From contig LUVW01000020.1 of the NCBI GenBank assembly GCA_001661515.1, forward strand, positions 1 through 64,000: a DNA stretch of 64,000 nucleotides, in the 5' to 3' direction. Below, one piece after another: positions 16,611-30,800 of the stretch. The position numbers and the translations under genes are program-made. How positions within the stretch are numbered: position 1 is the first letter of the stretch; the number at the start of each line of letters is the position of its first letter. Under the pieces are notes generated by a model. The model made no database searches, was not told the origin of the DNA, and saw nothing but the letters and a program-made list of their open reading frames with translations. This stretch comes from Capniomyces stellatus (taxonomy: Eukaryota > Kickxellomycota > Harpellomycetes > Harpellales > Legeriomycetaceae).

Positions 16611-18693
16611 CTACATTTCTTTAAATATCATATTAAGCTCGTATCTAGGAAACTCAGCCTTGCTTTTTACGCATTTTACAAATCTTTTGATCTCATCAGT
16701 GCGGAACACCAGCGATAAAGTGTTGTGAGCTGGATTTATTGTTAGTAGCTCATCTTCATCGCAAACATAATGGATAGTCCCATGCCAGTTGTACGAGTCC
16801 CAGTCTGCAGCTCCAAGCACCTCAGTCCCTAAATTTGGGCCCGAATCCAATTCAGGAGTTGGTTTCGTATTCATAAAACTGAAAATGACATCCAAGCCTT
16901 CTGGTTCGTTTAGGTTGTCGTGCATAAGAGTGTAGCTTCCTTTGTCGATTTTTCGGATTTCTTGACTAACTTCTCCAAAGTCTAGACTTGTGAGCTTGGA
17001 GAGAAACTCTGCAAAATCTGTTGATTTGAAGAACTCTATCAGCTCCAACGCCAACTTTGACTTGCTTGATGTGTCTGATAGCTTTAGCATCTTGGTTTCG
17101 TCAAGCAAACTATATCTTCGCAATATTGGTGGAAGCACTGGGTCCTGGCTCCAACTACTGTTACCACTATCTGACACACACAGCGCCTCAACAAAGTCGT
17201 CGTAAATTTCCTTGTTCAAAAACTGCTGGAGCTCAATGCTACTACACTCAATAAACTTTTCAGATATCTGTGTCAAGGAGTTAATATTCAGATAGTTTTT
17301 ATTTATAAATTTTTTGATTGTTGCATTCTCTAGAACATCGCTGATACCCTTGTCACTCGTATTGCCACGTTCATCGCTATTTGTGTTCCCAAGCAACTTG
17401 AATGGCGGGATCACTTTGTACTTGCTGTTCAAATCATCACCCGAAAGTATAGCCTTTTTAGCCTTTTCTTTGTCGCTTTCGCTTGCAGGCCCGTAAAACC
17501 ATCCCGTTACAGACCACCGATTTACGCCATCGCTTCTTAGCACCTCTTGCACCTCATGATACGAGGATTCTCCTGTTATAAAAAACGCAAGTGTGTTGAA
17601 TTTAGGCAGAACTTTGTTCAAAACGCGCACTGGCTGATTACTCTCGTCTCTATGTACATGTTCGCAGCTATATTTAAGTTTGTAGTTACGCTTATAGCCG
17701 TGGCGTAGTTAACACGAAACCTTTCGTGCAAACAAAAATGCAAGGGCAAGGCACCTGCTATTGAGACTACAGGTTGCATTTGTTGGAAAGCTAGTATTGG
17801 TTAGCAACTTGTTAAAGCAAGGTTATATAAGATTGGACTCACTTTGAAAACAGCCCCAGGCCTCCGCCATCAGCCTCTTTCCAATCCTCCTCCACTAGGT
17901 ATAAAATGTACGCTATTTTTCTTCGCATCTTCTCACCCGAAACAGAATCGTCATGGCATAGCAAATAGCCCCCTTCCTTATATTGCTGTGCTGCCAAATC
18001 CAGTCGGCCTCTATCCAAGCTAACGCCGCTAACATTCTCCATAAATGTAATAAACTCATCGGAACTCAGGTATCTGTAAAGCTCTCTGATATGTATGCAA
18101 TTATTTCCTGAAATTAGCGTTAAATCGTCAGTTTGGTAAAAATCGTACAAATCGTTTGATCTGTGGTGCCAAGTCAAATTACCAAGCTCTGCTTTGAGCT
18201 TATGTAGAAACTGCAGCTCAAATACGTTGTGAAAGATTCCTACATGGAATGGAGAGCCTATAACAGCTCCACGCAGAGTATCCTTGTTGGATTCTGTGTT
18301 TGGATCGTGCTCTTGGCTTTTTGTGTCGGAATCCAGCTTTGAATTTACTTTGGCATACCCAGCAAAGCCCGGGTCGCAAAATATAGATTTGAATTCGTTT
18401 TGAAATTCAGAATCCAAGTAGTATTCTGACAACTTTATATTTGCTGGTCTGGTGTCAGAATCTATATGCATGTCTTTTTTGGGCCTTTTCGCTGCTTTAT
18501 CAGCCTCTAAGCTATCCTCTCTTGGCTTTTTTTCTGCCAAACCTTCGTTTCTGTTAGGCATGGCTAAAATCGGGTCAGACTTGCAGGCTGTTTTTGTTCC
18601 GGTTATAAATCTACAAAGTCCTTGTTTTACAACGTTTGCCAAACTTGAAATATTAATAGTACTCGCTAATCGAAAGATGAACCTGACTAGCAC
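16611..18693 (-). CDS. TPA1: Prolyl 3,4-dihydroxylase TPA1/OGFOD1 family
   Basis: Exons 18693-17843 and 17667-16611 are joined by a GTGAGT...ATAG intron of 175 bases; product about 635 residues. This Fe(II)/2-oxoglutarate oxygenase hydroxylates a proline of ribosomal protein uS12 and affects translation termination. Iron ligands H247 and D249 (L-C-H-D-D) lie at the end of exon 1, and H321 with 2-oxoglutarate-binding R334 in exon 2. The C-terminal half is the second, degenerate double-stranded helix domain typical of Tpa1. The first Met gives a 44-residue hydrophobic/basic lead; Met45 starts a Lys-rich segment with A-K-R-P-K-K-D, a likely nuclear signal, and may be the true or an alternative start. 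Confidence 0.9.
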
Positions 18694-19433
18694 AATATCG
18701 AGCTGTTTTCATGCTTTTTTTTTACCGATTTTACTTCGAATTTTTATTTCGCCATTTGTTTTTTTTTTGTTTTTTTATTTTAAAAAATGCTCCCGAGTTG
18801 ATTCCAGAAATAAACCAAATTGCATAGTAAAAAGGTGGATGTTTTGCTTGGTTTAATTGTTTTTTACTATTGATTTTTTTTTATTGGATCTTTGAACTGA
18901 ATTATTTGATCAATTCGATTCGGGGTCAAGTTTGACTCTGATGCAATAGCGCAAAGCCGCCTAATTATTACTATCGCTGGATAAATTTGTTATTTCTGTA
19001 GACATCTTGGATCTAAGGACTATATCCAAGTCTATACAATTCTACAAAGCCTCTTAAATATAAAAGTATTCAGTTTAAAGCTGCTAAGTGGCACAACTGA
19101 ATGAGCCAATGACTTGTAAACTTTAGCCTCAAGTGCAGATTGTATGTTTTAGAAATTATTCATTTATTGTACATTAAATAATTACACTAAAGATAAGCCT
19201 ACATCGCTTTCTCTTTATTTTAAAGTAGGCTGTGCAAGAATTAAAAAAAAACCATTAAAGCACAAATATCGTTACTACAGGTTAAAGCCCGGCTACTAAA
19301 ACAAAAAAAAATCCACCACGCGTCAATAACATTCTCTGAATGTAATGACCCCAACCGCTTACAATCGAAAGAAAACCCACCCCAGGAAGAAAAACAATAG
19401 GAAGGAAGGGCGTGCGCTTTTATACTACAGAAC
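18694..19433. other. Intergenic, AT-rich
   Basis: Between the start of TPA1 and the end of BRL1. Long T and A runs; no gene seen. Confidence 0.6.
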
Positions 19434-22218
19434 TCAGCTGTTCGTCTTGTTTTTGCGCTTAAATGTGCTGGAAAATGGTGTGTTTCGGATACTACTAGAC
19501 TGCAGCATCATAGTCCCAGGCATGCGAGACCGACTAGACGGGGAAAGTTGAGAGTATGAACCGTAGCTACCCTGATTAAAGCTTGCTGACATATTATTGT
19601 TGTTGCTGCTGCTTGATATAAAATATTCTCCAGAGTTGGCTTCTGGGAAAGGCAGGTTATGTCGGATGGACCCTGCTCTGTTACGTCTATAAGAGCTGAA
19701 AACCGAGTTTGAGATGTATAGTGTCCCAAAGAACAACAATAAGAAAAAGGCCTACAATATTTCATTTAAATAGAATCAGTTAACTACATGGATAAAAGAG
19801 CAATGTAATAGTTGAAGCAAACATGGTTTTTTTTCTATGCTGAATTATCAAGTACCATTGTTTTCATTGATATCGGCTCGATAAAGCTATTGATTATCTC
19901 AGCGAACGTCTCGGCAGATATCCTTGCCCTAAATATTCCAAAGCAGAATCAAGTTAGGTTTTGGTTTCCGTGGTAAAAACAATGTACTTAGCATGCGTGT
20001 TAGGAACTCTTCTACTATTAACAAAAATGCGTTACCTCCCAACAACCGTGGGGTCCCGATTCATACATGCCTCCCATAACAAGCAATCGCGCTCCATTGC
20101 GGGCACTCTTGTGTCTGGATCGCACCGATTCTGTATATAGTCTTTTGTACACTTTGCAATCTCTTGAACGATTTCTAATTAAATGACAAAATTATAATGT
20201 TAAATGCTGTATTTATACACTTTTTAACTGGATTAAACATTATTGGAGATTGGGTTGGTGCCGACAACATTGTCCGTATGCAATACGTTTATAAATTTTA
20301 ATACACTTGCCTACAGAGTACTCTTGGACCTTTCTTTCAATATCTCCGTTGATTGTCCTAATTATCTGTACCATGACCAACAACACCACCGATGCCATAA
20401 ATACGTTAAATAGCAGCTGGATATACCTACAAAGCCATGAAGAGTTTTTAGTCTTGTTTGAAAAAACTGCAAGCACGTTGTTGGACAACTTTGGTATATA
20501 ACAACTACAGTAACAGCAATACCATATCCAAATAAAATTTGAGACGATATTTACCCTGCTGCAATAAACGGGATGTCCCGATGAACTTGCAAAGTTCTGA
20601 GTGTAGAGTCAAACATTTCTTCCACACTGCCTTTCCTGTTTTTGCCATCAATGCTCTGAGCATTAACAGCAATGCTGTTTTTGTTTGTTTTCGTGTTTAT
20701 TAATTCAAGCGAGGATTCCACATCTTCATCGGTACTATCGCTATCCAACAAAGAGCTGAATGAGCTTTCCATTCCGCTCCATCCACTTTTTTCGTCTGGT
20801 TGGATTCTTAGTAGCTTTATTTCCTCCAATTGGTCTATACTATTTTTCGAGTTGTTGGTGTTCGCACTTGATTTCTTTTCGCCGCTTTGGTAAAGCCTGC
20901 TTAGTAAGCCAATTCGGCTTTTGCTGACTTTTTTTGTAATGTTTGGGGATATAGGGTTATTATCTTGGCTTCTAACTCCAGGCCTGTTATAATCTACTTC
21001 CATTAGCTCTGGTTCACTTTCTTTTTGCCTCAATGATGCTGGAGGAGAAAATAAAAAGGGCGCGCCGACTCCGAAACTCGGTTTATTGAATAAACTATTT
21101 TTGTATTTTTCCGATTCGTTTTGCGAGGTCTCCTCTTTCTCGTTTCTGCACGAATAATGCCCTATGTCAATCCAAAATAGTTAAAGCTGAATTGGTTGCT
21201 TGTGCTAAATTTACTCAATCAAGCTCAACAACTCTATTTAAATAAATAAAAACACGAACACCGTGTACATCTATTTTTTCAGCCAAAACCAGTAACAATA
21301 AACTTACTTTTTCTAACGGGCTCATCTGTAGACTGGAATTTCAACCAATTACTCGATCCCTCCTTTATATCTATGTCCATTGGTGCCTCTTTGCCTCTAT
21401 AGCTCGCCCTTTTGAAATCTCTGTCTGTTCCTGCAAAACTAAGATCCATTTCAGTATATTTTCAATTGTTATGTTGGTTTTTAGCTGTGCTAGATATTGC
21501 GCATTTGGCAGCGATTGTGGCTGTTGTAGAGTAAAAATAGGCCGCAAAGGCAGTAGCAGCTGCAAAAGATACTGTTGAATTTATCAATTTCTGATTAGAA
21601 TTGAACGTTCTCTCTATGCTAAAGATAAATTGGCGTTTAGCTAAAAGTTTATTCTTTTCGCTTTGCCTTTGTCTTTACTAAAATTGGTTTATTTATTTTG
21701 TTTCTATGCGTGTTTAGCTGATTTTAAGGTTCTTAGTGCAATAAACTCCAACCACTAATTCTCTTTTCTCTTTTCTCTTTTTTCTTTTCTTTTTTCTTTT
21801 TTCTTTTTTCTTTTTTCTTTTTTTCTTTTTTCTTCTGTTCTTGATTTTAAGTGGATCAATTTGGCAAAAACGCCCAAGTCTTGTTTAATTCATAGTAGCA
21901 ACTTTTGCTTTTCTTAACGTCCCAATTACAGGCACCTTTTTCCCCTTCCTCAACCCTTTGGTTGCAAAAAACCGCCAGAGTATATTAGAACACCATTATC
22001 AAAACCAGCATTCAGAGCTTGTTCTACGTTCACCACAATTTTTTGATACCAGATATGTCTATCTCCGGGTATGTTTTAGCAAGAAACAAGCCACAGCTCA
22101 AAAATAAAGACATAATCTAATTGAAAACACAACACACTTACCGATTCCAGCTTCTATAAATTGAGATAAGATCCTCTTCGCTTCTTGTCAAATCTGGGCT
22201 ACTGGCCTCTGTGTCCAT
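19434..22218 (-). CDS. BRL1: Nuclear-envelope protein BRL1/BRR6
   Basis: Seven exons: 22218-22142, 21438-21308, 21161-20555, 20426-20311, 20174-20036, 19928-19856 and 19751-19434. Phases close at every junction and give about 486 residues. Brl1/Brr6 proteins act at the nuclear envelope in nuclear pore assembly and lipid balance, mainly in organisms with closed mitosis. The N-terminal half is hydrophilic. A membrane segment in exon 4 (L-L-F-N-V-F-M-A-S-V-V-L-L) precedes the lumenal domain with the family's four cysteines (C319, C328, C341, C347; Y-I-Q-N-R-C-D-P and L-W-E-A-C-M). F-I-E-P-I-S and a second membrane segment in exon 7 follow, then a Ser/Asn-rich tail. The fourth intron appears to be GC-AG. 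The first intron is long (703 bases), so exons 1-2 are the least certain. Confidence 0.88.
21763..21838. repeat. Polypyrimidine tract TTTTCT
   Basis: A run of TTTTCT/TTTTTCT units inside the long first intron of BRL1 (purine-rich in the transcript). Confidence 0.9.
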
Positions 22219-22224
22219 TACTTG

Positions 22225-22275
22225 TGTTTTCTGTTTTCTGTTTTCTGTTTTCTGTTTTCTATTTTCTGTTCTCTG
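22225..22275. repeat. TTTTCTG microsatellite before BRL1
   Basis: About seven TTTTCTG units lie a few bases upstream of the BRL1 start codon, so the leader of the mRNA is CAGAAAA-rich. Confidence 0.9.
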
Positions 22276-25200
22276 TCCTTTTTTGTATGATTTTTGGGTT
22301 GTTTGTACCTATTTGTTTGTAGTCAAGTACTATATATCTGTGCCGTGTCGTCTTTGCGCGTTCGTATTATTAAAAAGATAGGTATTTAGTATTAAAAAAT
22401 CATAAACGAGTTTTAGTTTCTATTGTATTTATATATAAGTATTCATTATAGAACATTTGCTCTTGACTCCCAACCAACTCTATAATTCAAGCCTGTGGGG
22501 CTTCTTTTTGGTCTTCTTGGAGAGAACTAATACACTATCAAAATACCATTATATCAGTACACTTATGTACTTTCTGAGTAAGAAAAAGAAAAAGAAAGTC
22601 AGGATTTAATGTTACTTTTTTCCACATTTGCACGCGGTCCCTTTGCATCAAGCTAGTTTTGTTTGAATTGCTTTTATAAAGCACTGCTATTCCAATATCT
22701 TGACTGGCTAGCCTGAACCAAACCACCACAACCTTGTACCATTTGTCCAACAGTGGCCAATACCATATCCCTAACATCGTTTACCGTCCATACACTTATT
22801 GTATTGGGCAGACTGCTATATATTGAAATGTTGTTTTTTGTTTTGTTTTTTCTACTTGAATTAAAGCAGAAAGTATATTTAAAACCTGTTTTATGATTTG
22901 CAACTATAGTCAACTGTCAAGAATTCAATCACAAGTTAGAGCCCATTATCATAGCATGATATTTTTTGTTTGATTCTGAAATATCGTTTTTGCCAAATTG
23001 ATTTGAAAATTCAATGTACAATAAGGCAATAGTAGGCAATAGGGATAAAGGGTGTGTTTATTGGAATATAGTGCTTCAATGGCTGGTAGTATGATCAACA
23101 CACCCTCACATTATGTTCAAAATATTAATTAGTAATGATATACTTTTTACTTTTTAATCAGCCTGATTTTTTGTCAAATTGAAACGTGGGGAAAGGTTGT
23201 TCAAGTGACGATTATTACGACTCTGTATTGGTCTACACAGTTGGCTTGAAAACATGGTATATCAGTTGTCACCCATATATTGGAATTAATTTAAGCTACT
23301 TTTAAATTTATACAGCCCAATACACTTGCTGTTGGTTTGCCGGTATCAAACATCATTAACACCAATCCGACCCGTCCCAGATCTTTTGGGCAATCTGTGC
23401 TGTGATTATATCAGAAAAGTGCGATTTCTAGAGCACAAAAACAAACAACTCTATGAAAGTGGCACAATATTTATTTAATTGGACCTGTAGGCTCTTTATT
23501 GGTAGGATTCGCAGCGTGAGAAATTTTAGACCAAAAGGCTTAGTAGTAATAAAACTACAGGTAAGGTTTATCTTGGTAAAATAAATAGTAAAAACGACGG
23601 GATAAACCCATTCCGGTTGATAGTGTACAACAAAACGACCACTCTCATCAATCTCTACAAGTGCAGTACTATGCTATTTTATTCAAAACTAAGGCCATGT
23701 ACATTTTATATAGCACCAACTGACAAAGTGCCATTCGGCTTCAACACAGCAAGGAGAGTTTATAGCATGTTGCCGTCACAAGGCGAACTTACTGATACAA
23801 CGACTTGTTGGTGATTTTAGCGGTGTGCAAGTTTTGGACTGAATAATAAACCGGTGCAGCCTCTCAGTATTTCAATTATAGCTAACTTTTTTTCAAAAAA
23901 AAAAAAAATAACAATAATAAAATTGCAAGCAATGGCTATGAGAGTTACTGGTGTTTATGTTGCTTAATTGATTACATTTACTAGTTGGCTCAACCCTAGC
24001 GAAGCTGACCCCGATTTTGCTTTGTGTAAATTCCTGCTGAAAAAATCATCTGTTCACTTAAGAAACACCCGCCCCCAATTTAAAATCTGTTACCGGAAAG
24101 TTACAGAATAAAATACAAATTCAACAATTCAACAATTCAAGTTCCAACATTTGTATCAATTTTGAATCTCTTCAAAACCCTTGGCCCATTTAATGATAAG
24201 TATTGCATAAATAGCACTGAGCACCGAGTAAAGTTACCATGTGTTGCCATTTTCAAGTTGTAGATGCAAGTATACTCTGAGCGAACTTGAACAACCAAAA
24301 CTTGTAGCTAATCTATGCACATTGGGTTCTTATCGATTTAAATTATCAATTGCCATATTTCTTGTGATTTATAGCTCGTTTATAGAGCTGTGTATAGCCT
24401 ATACTTTGTTGTCATGCGCTATGATGTTTTTGTTTCTGCTTTTTTTATTGAAATTTACTAATACGAACGTTAATAAATGTATTAATGTTTCTATTTCTAT
24501 TTTTGTTTATATTGTGCATCTAGGATCTGTAACTGATAATTATTACTAAAGGCCACTAGCAATACCCGACAACACAATCCAAAATGTTATCTCGATATTA
24601 CTACCCCCTTATATTGTAAACTTTGGTGTTTGGGACATAACTAAAATATGCTTAATATATAGATTCGATAAAACTTCAACCATGTTTTAAATGTGCTACT
24701 ACTTGGATTTTTTTTCTGTATATAGTGTAGTGACTACATTAGTTAAAGCTTTGCCTATATTATTTCGAGCTTCACCAGAGCGGCATTGTTTTTTGGAGCC
24801 CCCAATCTGATCTGTGAATGACAAAATTTTGAAAACGTTTCTTATTGTAGATTTGTGATAAAAAGCACAATGCTTTGAGCTCGCTAATCCTACTTCAAGT
24901 TAGATAACCAACATGGTGAAAGCCAATTATCCATTGGCTTTTGGAAGTACCTTTAACTCACCGTTGCATTTTACCCAATTACAATATCGTATTCAGCTCG
25001 TACTCTTCCGAACTTGGGAAAGTTAAGCTTAACTTAAGGTTAGATTAAGCTTTTATATGATGATGACATTTTGTTGATTATTGGTAATACAAAAAAGTCG
25101 AATATGAGTAAAATGAAAAAGTAGGCCAATTTTATAAATATGCGTCACAAGCGCGGGTCTGGAAACCAAAAAAAAATGAGTTGCCAAAATTTAGAAAAGA

Positions 25201-25445
25201 TTAGGCGAGATTAAAGTCTAAATACACCTCCTTTCTTTTTTTTCTCATTCTTTATTCGAGTTTTTATTATTATTAATGATTTGACTTTAGACCAAACCTG
25301 TTTGTCTTGTTATTACTATCACTTTATCTAGAACACGTAATTTTAACATATTTAATCTGTATATATATACACATACGCATACATCTGCCTAAAGTAGAGA
25401 TATATTAACATATACTCGAATACAGAACCTAACGAATACTCCAGC
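22276..25445. other. 3.2-kb intergenic region
   Basis: AT-rich with many short stops in all frames. Small open frames at 22538-22913 (minus), 23617-23814 (plus) and 24241-24549 (plus) show no recognisable domain or consistent splice sites. An imperfect inverted pair GGTGTGTT...AACACACC flanks 23051-23104. No gene can be supported. Confidence 0.5.
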
Positions 25446-27808
25446 ATGGACAAGTCTAACCTCCTGAACAGCACTTACAAGAACTACGCTTCTATTGCGG
25501 CGACCAGCAAAGTGGCAAACAAGGATCCGGAAGAAGATAGTATGGATCCAACGCCAATGCCATGGCCACAGCTTTCTGTTTTGGGAATAGTTCGGCTTTC
25601 AGATCCTATAAACATAACTTTTATCCTGCCATTTGTCTACTATGTAAGAGCAGTCTCAATAGTTATTATACTAAACTCTACAAGGAAGTTTAAATATTGT
25701 TTGAAAATAAATCAACCTTTAGATGGTCAAAAGCTCTGGTGTGGCAAAGACTGAAGGAGACATCGGGTGGTTTGTAGGTGTTATGGCAGCAGCATTCCCT
25801 TTAGCACAGGCCTCTACTTGTAAGATTATGCCACTTGGTTTTTATGCTGTTAACAAATAATGCATTTACAAGAAAATCGCACAAAGTAAAGAAATGAGAG
25901 GGATGTTCCATGTGTTTGTATGGTAGCAATTAGACTCTTATTCTTTTGTTTTTTGGAAACTGGTTGTATTTCTTAGGTATTTATTGGGGCCAGCTTTCTG
26001 ATAAAATTGGGAGAAGACCTGTACTACTATATGGCCTGCTCGGCAATATAATAACCACATTGTTATTTGGTTTCTGTAATAACTTTTACTTGGCGCTTAT
26101 TGCGCGCAGTCTTTGTGGGTTGCTAAATGGAAATGTATCAGTTGTAAAGTCTGCATTGGGTGAGATTAGTGATAGCACAAATAGAGCACGGATGTTTTCA
26201 CTACTGCCACTATCATATAACATTGGATCAATAATAGGCCCAGTTATAGGAGGTGCTTTGTATGACCCAGCAAATCAGTACCCTTCTCTCTTTGGTGGCT
26301 ACAAGATGTTTGAGAGCTACCCTCATCTACTACCATGTCTGGTTTGTACAGGAATTTCGGTAGTTGGAGCTGTGGTGGGCGTTTTAATGCTGAGCGAAAC
26401 ACTAGTATTGGACAGCGGTAAAGAACTAGATTTGACAGAAAGAAACGAGGGTGTTATCGGCAGCAACAGTGCTGGACAGAGTTCGGGGAGTAATGGTAAG
26501 CGATATCTGTACATACACAGTCAAAATTTTATAAACCAGTCACAGTCCTAGAAGTAGTGCCAATTTAACAATGATATTTCCAAACCTACTAACCTTGATG
26601 GATTTTTTTTTTTGCGTTCTACTTTTTGTACTAAATCAAGGTTCTTTGGTCCCATACAAATTACATTTAAAACACGGGAATTCGAGTGGGGGCTTGCCGC
26701 TGGTTGATGAAAATCTGGAAACAGGCAATAAAAGCGACACAGAACCACAAACGGCAAATAAGCATCTGTCTAGCGGTAATAAGGATGGCGAATTTGTAAA
26801 TAGCACCCGGCAGTCGATAAAAAGTTCAAGCAGTCGTTATACAGATAATGACAGCAATGATTCGGACATGGATGCGAGTGCGAATGCGAATGTGAATGTG
26901 AATGTGAATGTGAATGGTGCCTCTTATAGGAGGATATCTGATGTAATGCAGATATGCTTATTTACAAACTCGACAATGACTCTAGCACTAGCGATGCACG
27001 ATAGCTACTTTTCAATATGGTCTGCAGCCGACATTTCGCGAGGTGGGCTAGGCTTTTCGCCACTTGAAATCAGCTTTGCTTTGGGGATTACAGGGGTATC
27101 TGTGATTTATTTCCAATTATTTGTTTATTCAAAGTACAATATGAGATATGGGAGTTTGTGGTGTTATAAAGCTGGCTTGTTGACATCTTTACTTGGTTGC
27201 CTACTGATGCCATTTATTTCAATGCTGACGAGCTTACGCCCTGATATAAACTTACACCTACAAAAGACGCTGGAGTATCACTTTTTGGGAAAGTCTGTAA
27301 GCCTGTATATTGCAATATTGTGGATTTCTTTGAGTATTTCGCTGTCACTAAAGGTTATAGGCAGTATTTTCTCTTTTACAAGCATTCATATTATGGTAAG
27401 ATATTAGAACATAATATGTCGTTATAAATATATCTAGCCCATCCTATTTATTAATATTTACTGGGTGCGTGGATGCACATTGTATAACTTGAGGTCGTGT
27501 CCCTTTTGATTTTGGTCTACACTCAATGTACTTTGTATTTGCTAATTTAGACGACAAACGCTACAAAGAGACCGCAAGACCTAGGGTTTATAAACGGGGT
27601 TCAACAATCTATTTCGTCGGTCACAAGAGTGATTGGTCCGCTTTCAATTGGGCTTGTGTGGAGCATCACAGCGGACAACAGGCTCCCATACCCATTCAAC
27701 AGCACGTTTGGGTGGAATCTGGTTAGTCTGATACTCCTATACACAATTTACAAATGTCGTGAGATTCCTGAGTCTGTTAACCGCTCTATTATAGAGTATG
27801 ATAATTGA
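25446..27808 (+). CDS. Major facilitator superfamily transporter (DHA1-like)
   Basis: Five exons: 25446-25643, 25723-25819, 25977-26495, 26641-27395 and 27551-27808. All introns are GT-AG and phases close, giving about 608 residues. It is a polytopic membrane carrier. Motif A of the superfamily, W-G-Q-L-S-D-K-I-G-R-R-P, lies between helices 2 and 3. G-P-V-I-G-G-A-L is the motif-C region of drug:proton antiporters. N-G-V-Q-Q-S...R-V-I-G-P-L appears in the last exon. A long hydrophilic loop (exon 3 end and exon 4 start) is Ser/Asn/Asp-rich and contains an N-V dipeptide repeat. It resembles the fungal/plant YCR023C/ZIFL group; the substrate is unknown and I would not call it a drug pump. Confidence 0.88.
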
Positions 27809-30800
27809 CCCAAATAGCAATATTAATAAAAACATTATTAATAACGTTTGCAAAACCCGTAAATCTCGTTAATAAAAAAAATAATAGCTTTCAATAAAAA
27901 AAATAATAATAACGTTGATATCGATAACAATACCGGTAGTACCATTATCAGTACCGATAACAACAACACTGAAAATGATATTAGAAACCGGTGTTGTTAC
28001 GTAAATGAAATACACATTTGTTCAAGTTTGAAACTTAGCTTTAATCAATTTATTTTAACCAATTATACATTTCTAAAAAAATTGAATATAACGGGAAAAA
28101 ATAAAGATAAAAAAGAAAGTGGCCAATTATCCTGCATTAGTATCTTGAAGAAAAAAATTCTCGAATCTAAAATTGCTGATGATTTGATTGTTACTTCAAA
28201 TGGAGTGGAAGAGAAAAGGCAATGGTAACCCTTACTTTATATACTCATGGTTCGTTTATAGATGTTGGCCAATTGTCGCTAATGTTGAGCTACTACCACC
28301 ATTAGTAGTTCACATTGGTAAAAGTGACCGTAAAAGAATGTTCAGTAATTGCACAGTATTAGTTTGGCAAATAATGGTGTGAAAACAAAGCCACATGGCT
28401 GTTGGACACTTTACTCAAACCTTTGGTGTTGTTTCCTGCAATCTGTCAAATTGATATAAAGCCAAGGTGTCTAACCATACAACTCAGCCTCATATTAAAT
28501 GATCGACGATGACTAGACCTACCAACACATTATTGAAATATTCCACACTTATGCCAAACTCTAAAATATGTTAATACAAATCGTACGAGTCTCTGTTTTC
28601 TTTTCTTCTTTTCTACTTTGTTTTGTTTTTTTGTTTTTTGTTTTTACGGAAGCTAGCTCGTTTTACTGTTGTTTGAGAAACAAGTTCGTGTTAATGCTGT
28701 ATAGCTTAGTCTATTGTTGCACAATATGCATGAGTTTATTCAGAATGTTAAATGGAAAATAAAGGAGTCACACCGCTCATTACTACGGAACCTTAGTTGA
28801 CAGACATCGGTTTTAACCCATATATTGGGGTTGTGTATGGATTACAACAATAGCAAGATAAAATGTTATTATCATTAAATTGTTTTTTTTTGTCGTAAAG
28901 CCACTTCAAAGTAGAACCAAGGTTCCAAATTTTCGACTTGTAAACATGGCATCTATTTACAAATAAATAGCAGCGTCGTGAATTTTTGCGTACTTTTACC
29001 GAAATAGTTGGTTTTTTAAAAAAAGAAAAGTGTGGTTTTGCTGGTAAAAATATAAATAAGAACCCGATGCTGGCCTGACTCATAATTAATAGTTGGAATT
29101 CGCACTAGCTATATTATAATTACGTTATTTGGCATACGTAAATACACCAACTAATCAGAGTGATTTGGATAATTAACCCTGTGCCTTGCTTTTATGTAAA
29201 CACCAGACATTAAATTTAAGCAAGAAACAAAAACGCTGAAGATTAAAAAGATTGTGCATCAATTCATCCACGTTAGCAACACTACCGCCATAACAGTTTG
29301 TAATATTTGCCGACACCTTTATCAAGAGCCCATCCAAGCAGTTTTTTTTTATCATTATTTCAGGTTAAGTACAGACGGGATTTTGTAGTCATTTTTTCTT
29401 TTTTTTTCTGTAGAATTTGTACTGTATTACTTGACTCTAATTCCGCCTTTATTAATTAAGAAATCTGCACAGGTTTTTTGTTCCTGAAGAACTCTAGGAG
29501 GTTTAATTATGTATAAAATATATGTGCAAAGAAAATGTTCGCAAAGTGTTTTATGATCTTTTTTTTAGACTGCTTTTGAGGCTATATATTGTTTCTAATA
29601 GTATATGTATTGGCCAGTTAATCCGTTTCCTGGCCGATACGCTTAAAGGCTTTCAGCGGGAATTCGGTATAAAATAGTGCCTAGCGGCTCCATGTTGAAA
29701 AAAAATGTTAATACATGCAACTTTGGAAATCCTGGTGATTTCTGTGACTCAAGGCGATTTATTGAAATGGGAACCTAGTGACCTGGAAACGAAAAAAAAT
29801 TAGCAGTGTCTTAAACTTGCCGTTCCTAAAGTGCGAGGTGATTGTGTGGGGTTTGTCAGGCATTGCTGTATACCTGCATGTTTACGTTAGTTTTTTACTC
29901 AAGTAAGGGTATTGCTGTTGTAATTTTATGTAACGTTTTGATTTTTGATTTAAAATGCACTTGAATAAAACAAAAAAAAACCCTTTTACTATCATTTCTT
30001 CATTTACGGTGCTGTTTCACTAGAAGGCAATTTAAATTACATAATACCACTCAATATACAAGTCAAGGCTATTTACCTTATAGTTCCAACTGATCTAATT
30101 GACTTAATGAGGGTATAATGAATCTTGAAGCTTTGGAGTTTTTGTAACGCTTATTAGCGCAAAAGTCATCAATTGTAATATATTGGTAAACTGAAAATAT
30201 TAATCGTCTTTTTTATAACAACGAATATTAATAGTAATATAAAAGCAGTTGAAAAAAAAGGGAAAAAGATCAATCAAAAAAATCAACCAAAAAAGGAACC
30301 AAAATTTCAATAAAAAAAACAAAAAAGGAACCAAGGTCGAAAATTACTCGAAAACAATATTGATAAAATCAATTTAAAAAAATTTCAACTAGCTAAAAAG
30401 CAAGTAAATGATATTCGCTTCTAAATTCAAGTGTTTCATAAATCAAGTGTTGTGAACACTAGTAAACTTGATCTGAAAAAAAAATGAAAAGTGCGTACAA
30501 TAGCTCATTCGTTTTTGAAAAAAAAAGGTTTAAATAACACATACAGGGACAAAAAAAGAATCAAAAAAATTGAATGTCTCTCCTGTAAAAATATATATTA
30601 AAACAATTCTTAAAGCCATTTAGAATTACTTTGAACGTCAAGTTAAGACCAAAAAAAAGGGAAAATAAAGACAATTATGCGTTCTAGAATCTGCCGTGAT
30701 ATCCCAAGGTTCCCAAACGAAGATTTCACAGAAATGGAAGACGACTAAGAAACCCACCTCACCACCTCTCTACAAGCACTCATCCCCCCTCCTCATACCA

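Noticed and set aside
22538..22913. Overlapping 79-codon minus-strand frames
   Set aside because: The reading V-N-D-V-R-D-M-V-L-A-T looks protein-like, but there are no flanking exons, splice phases or recognisable domain.
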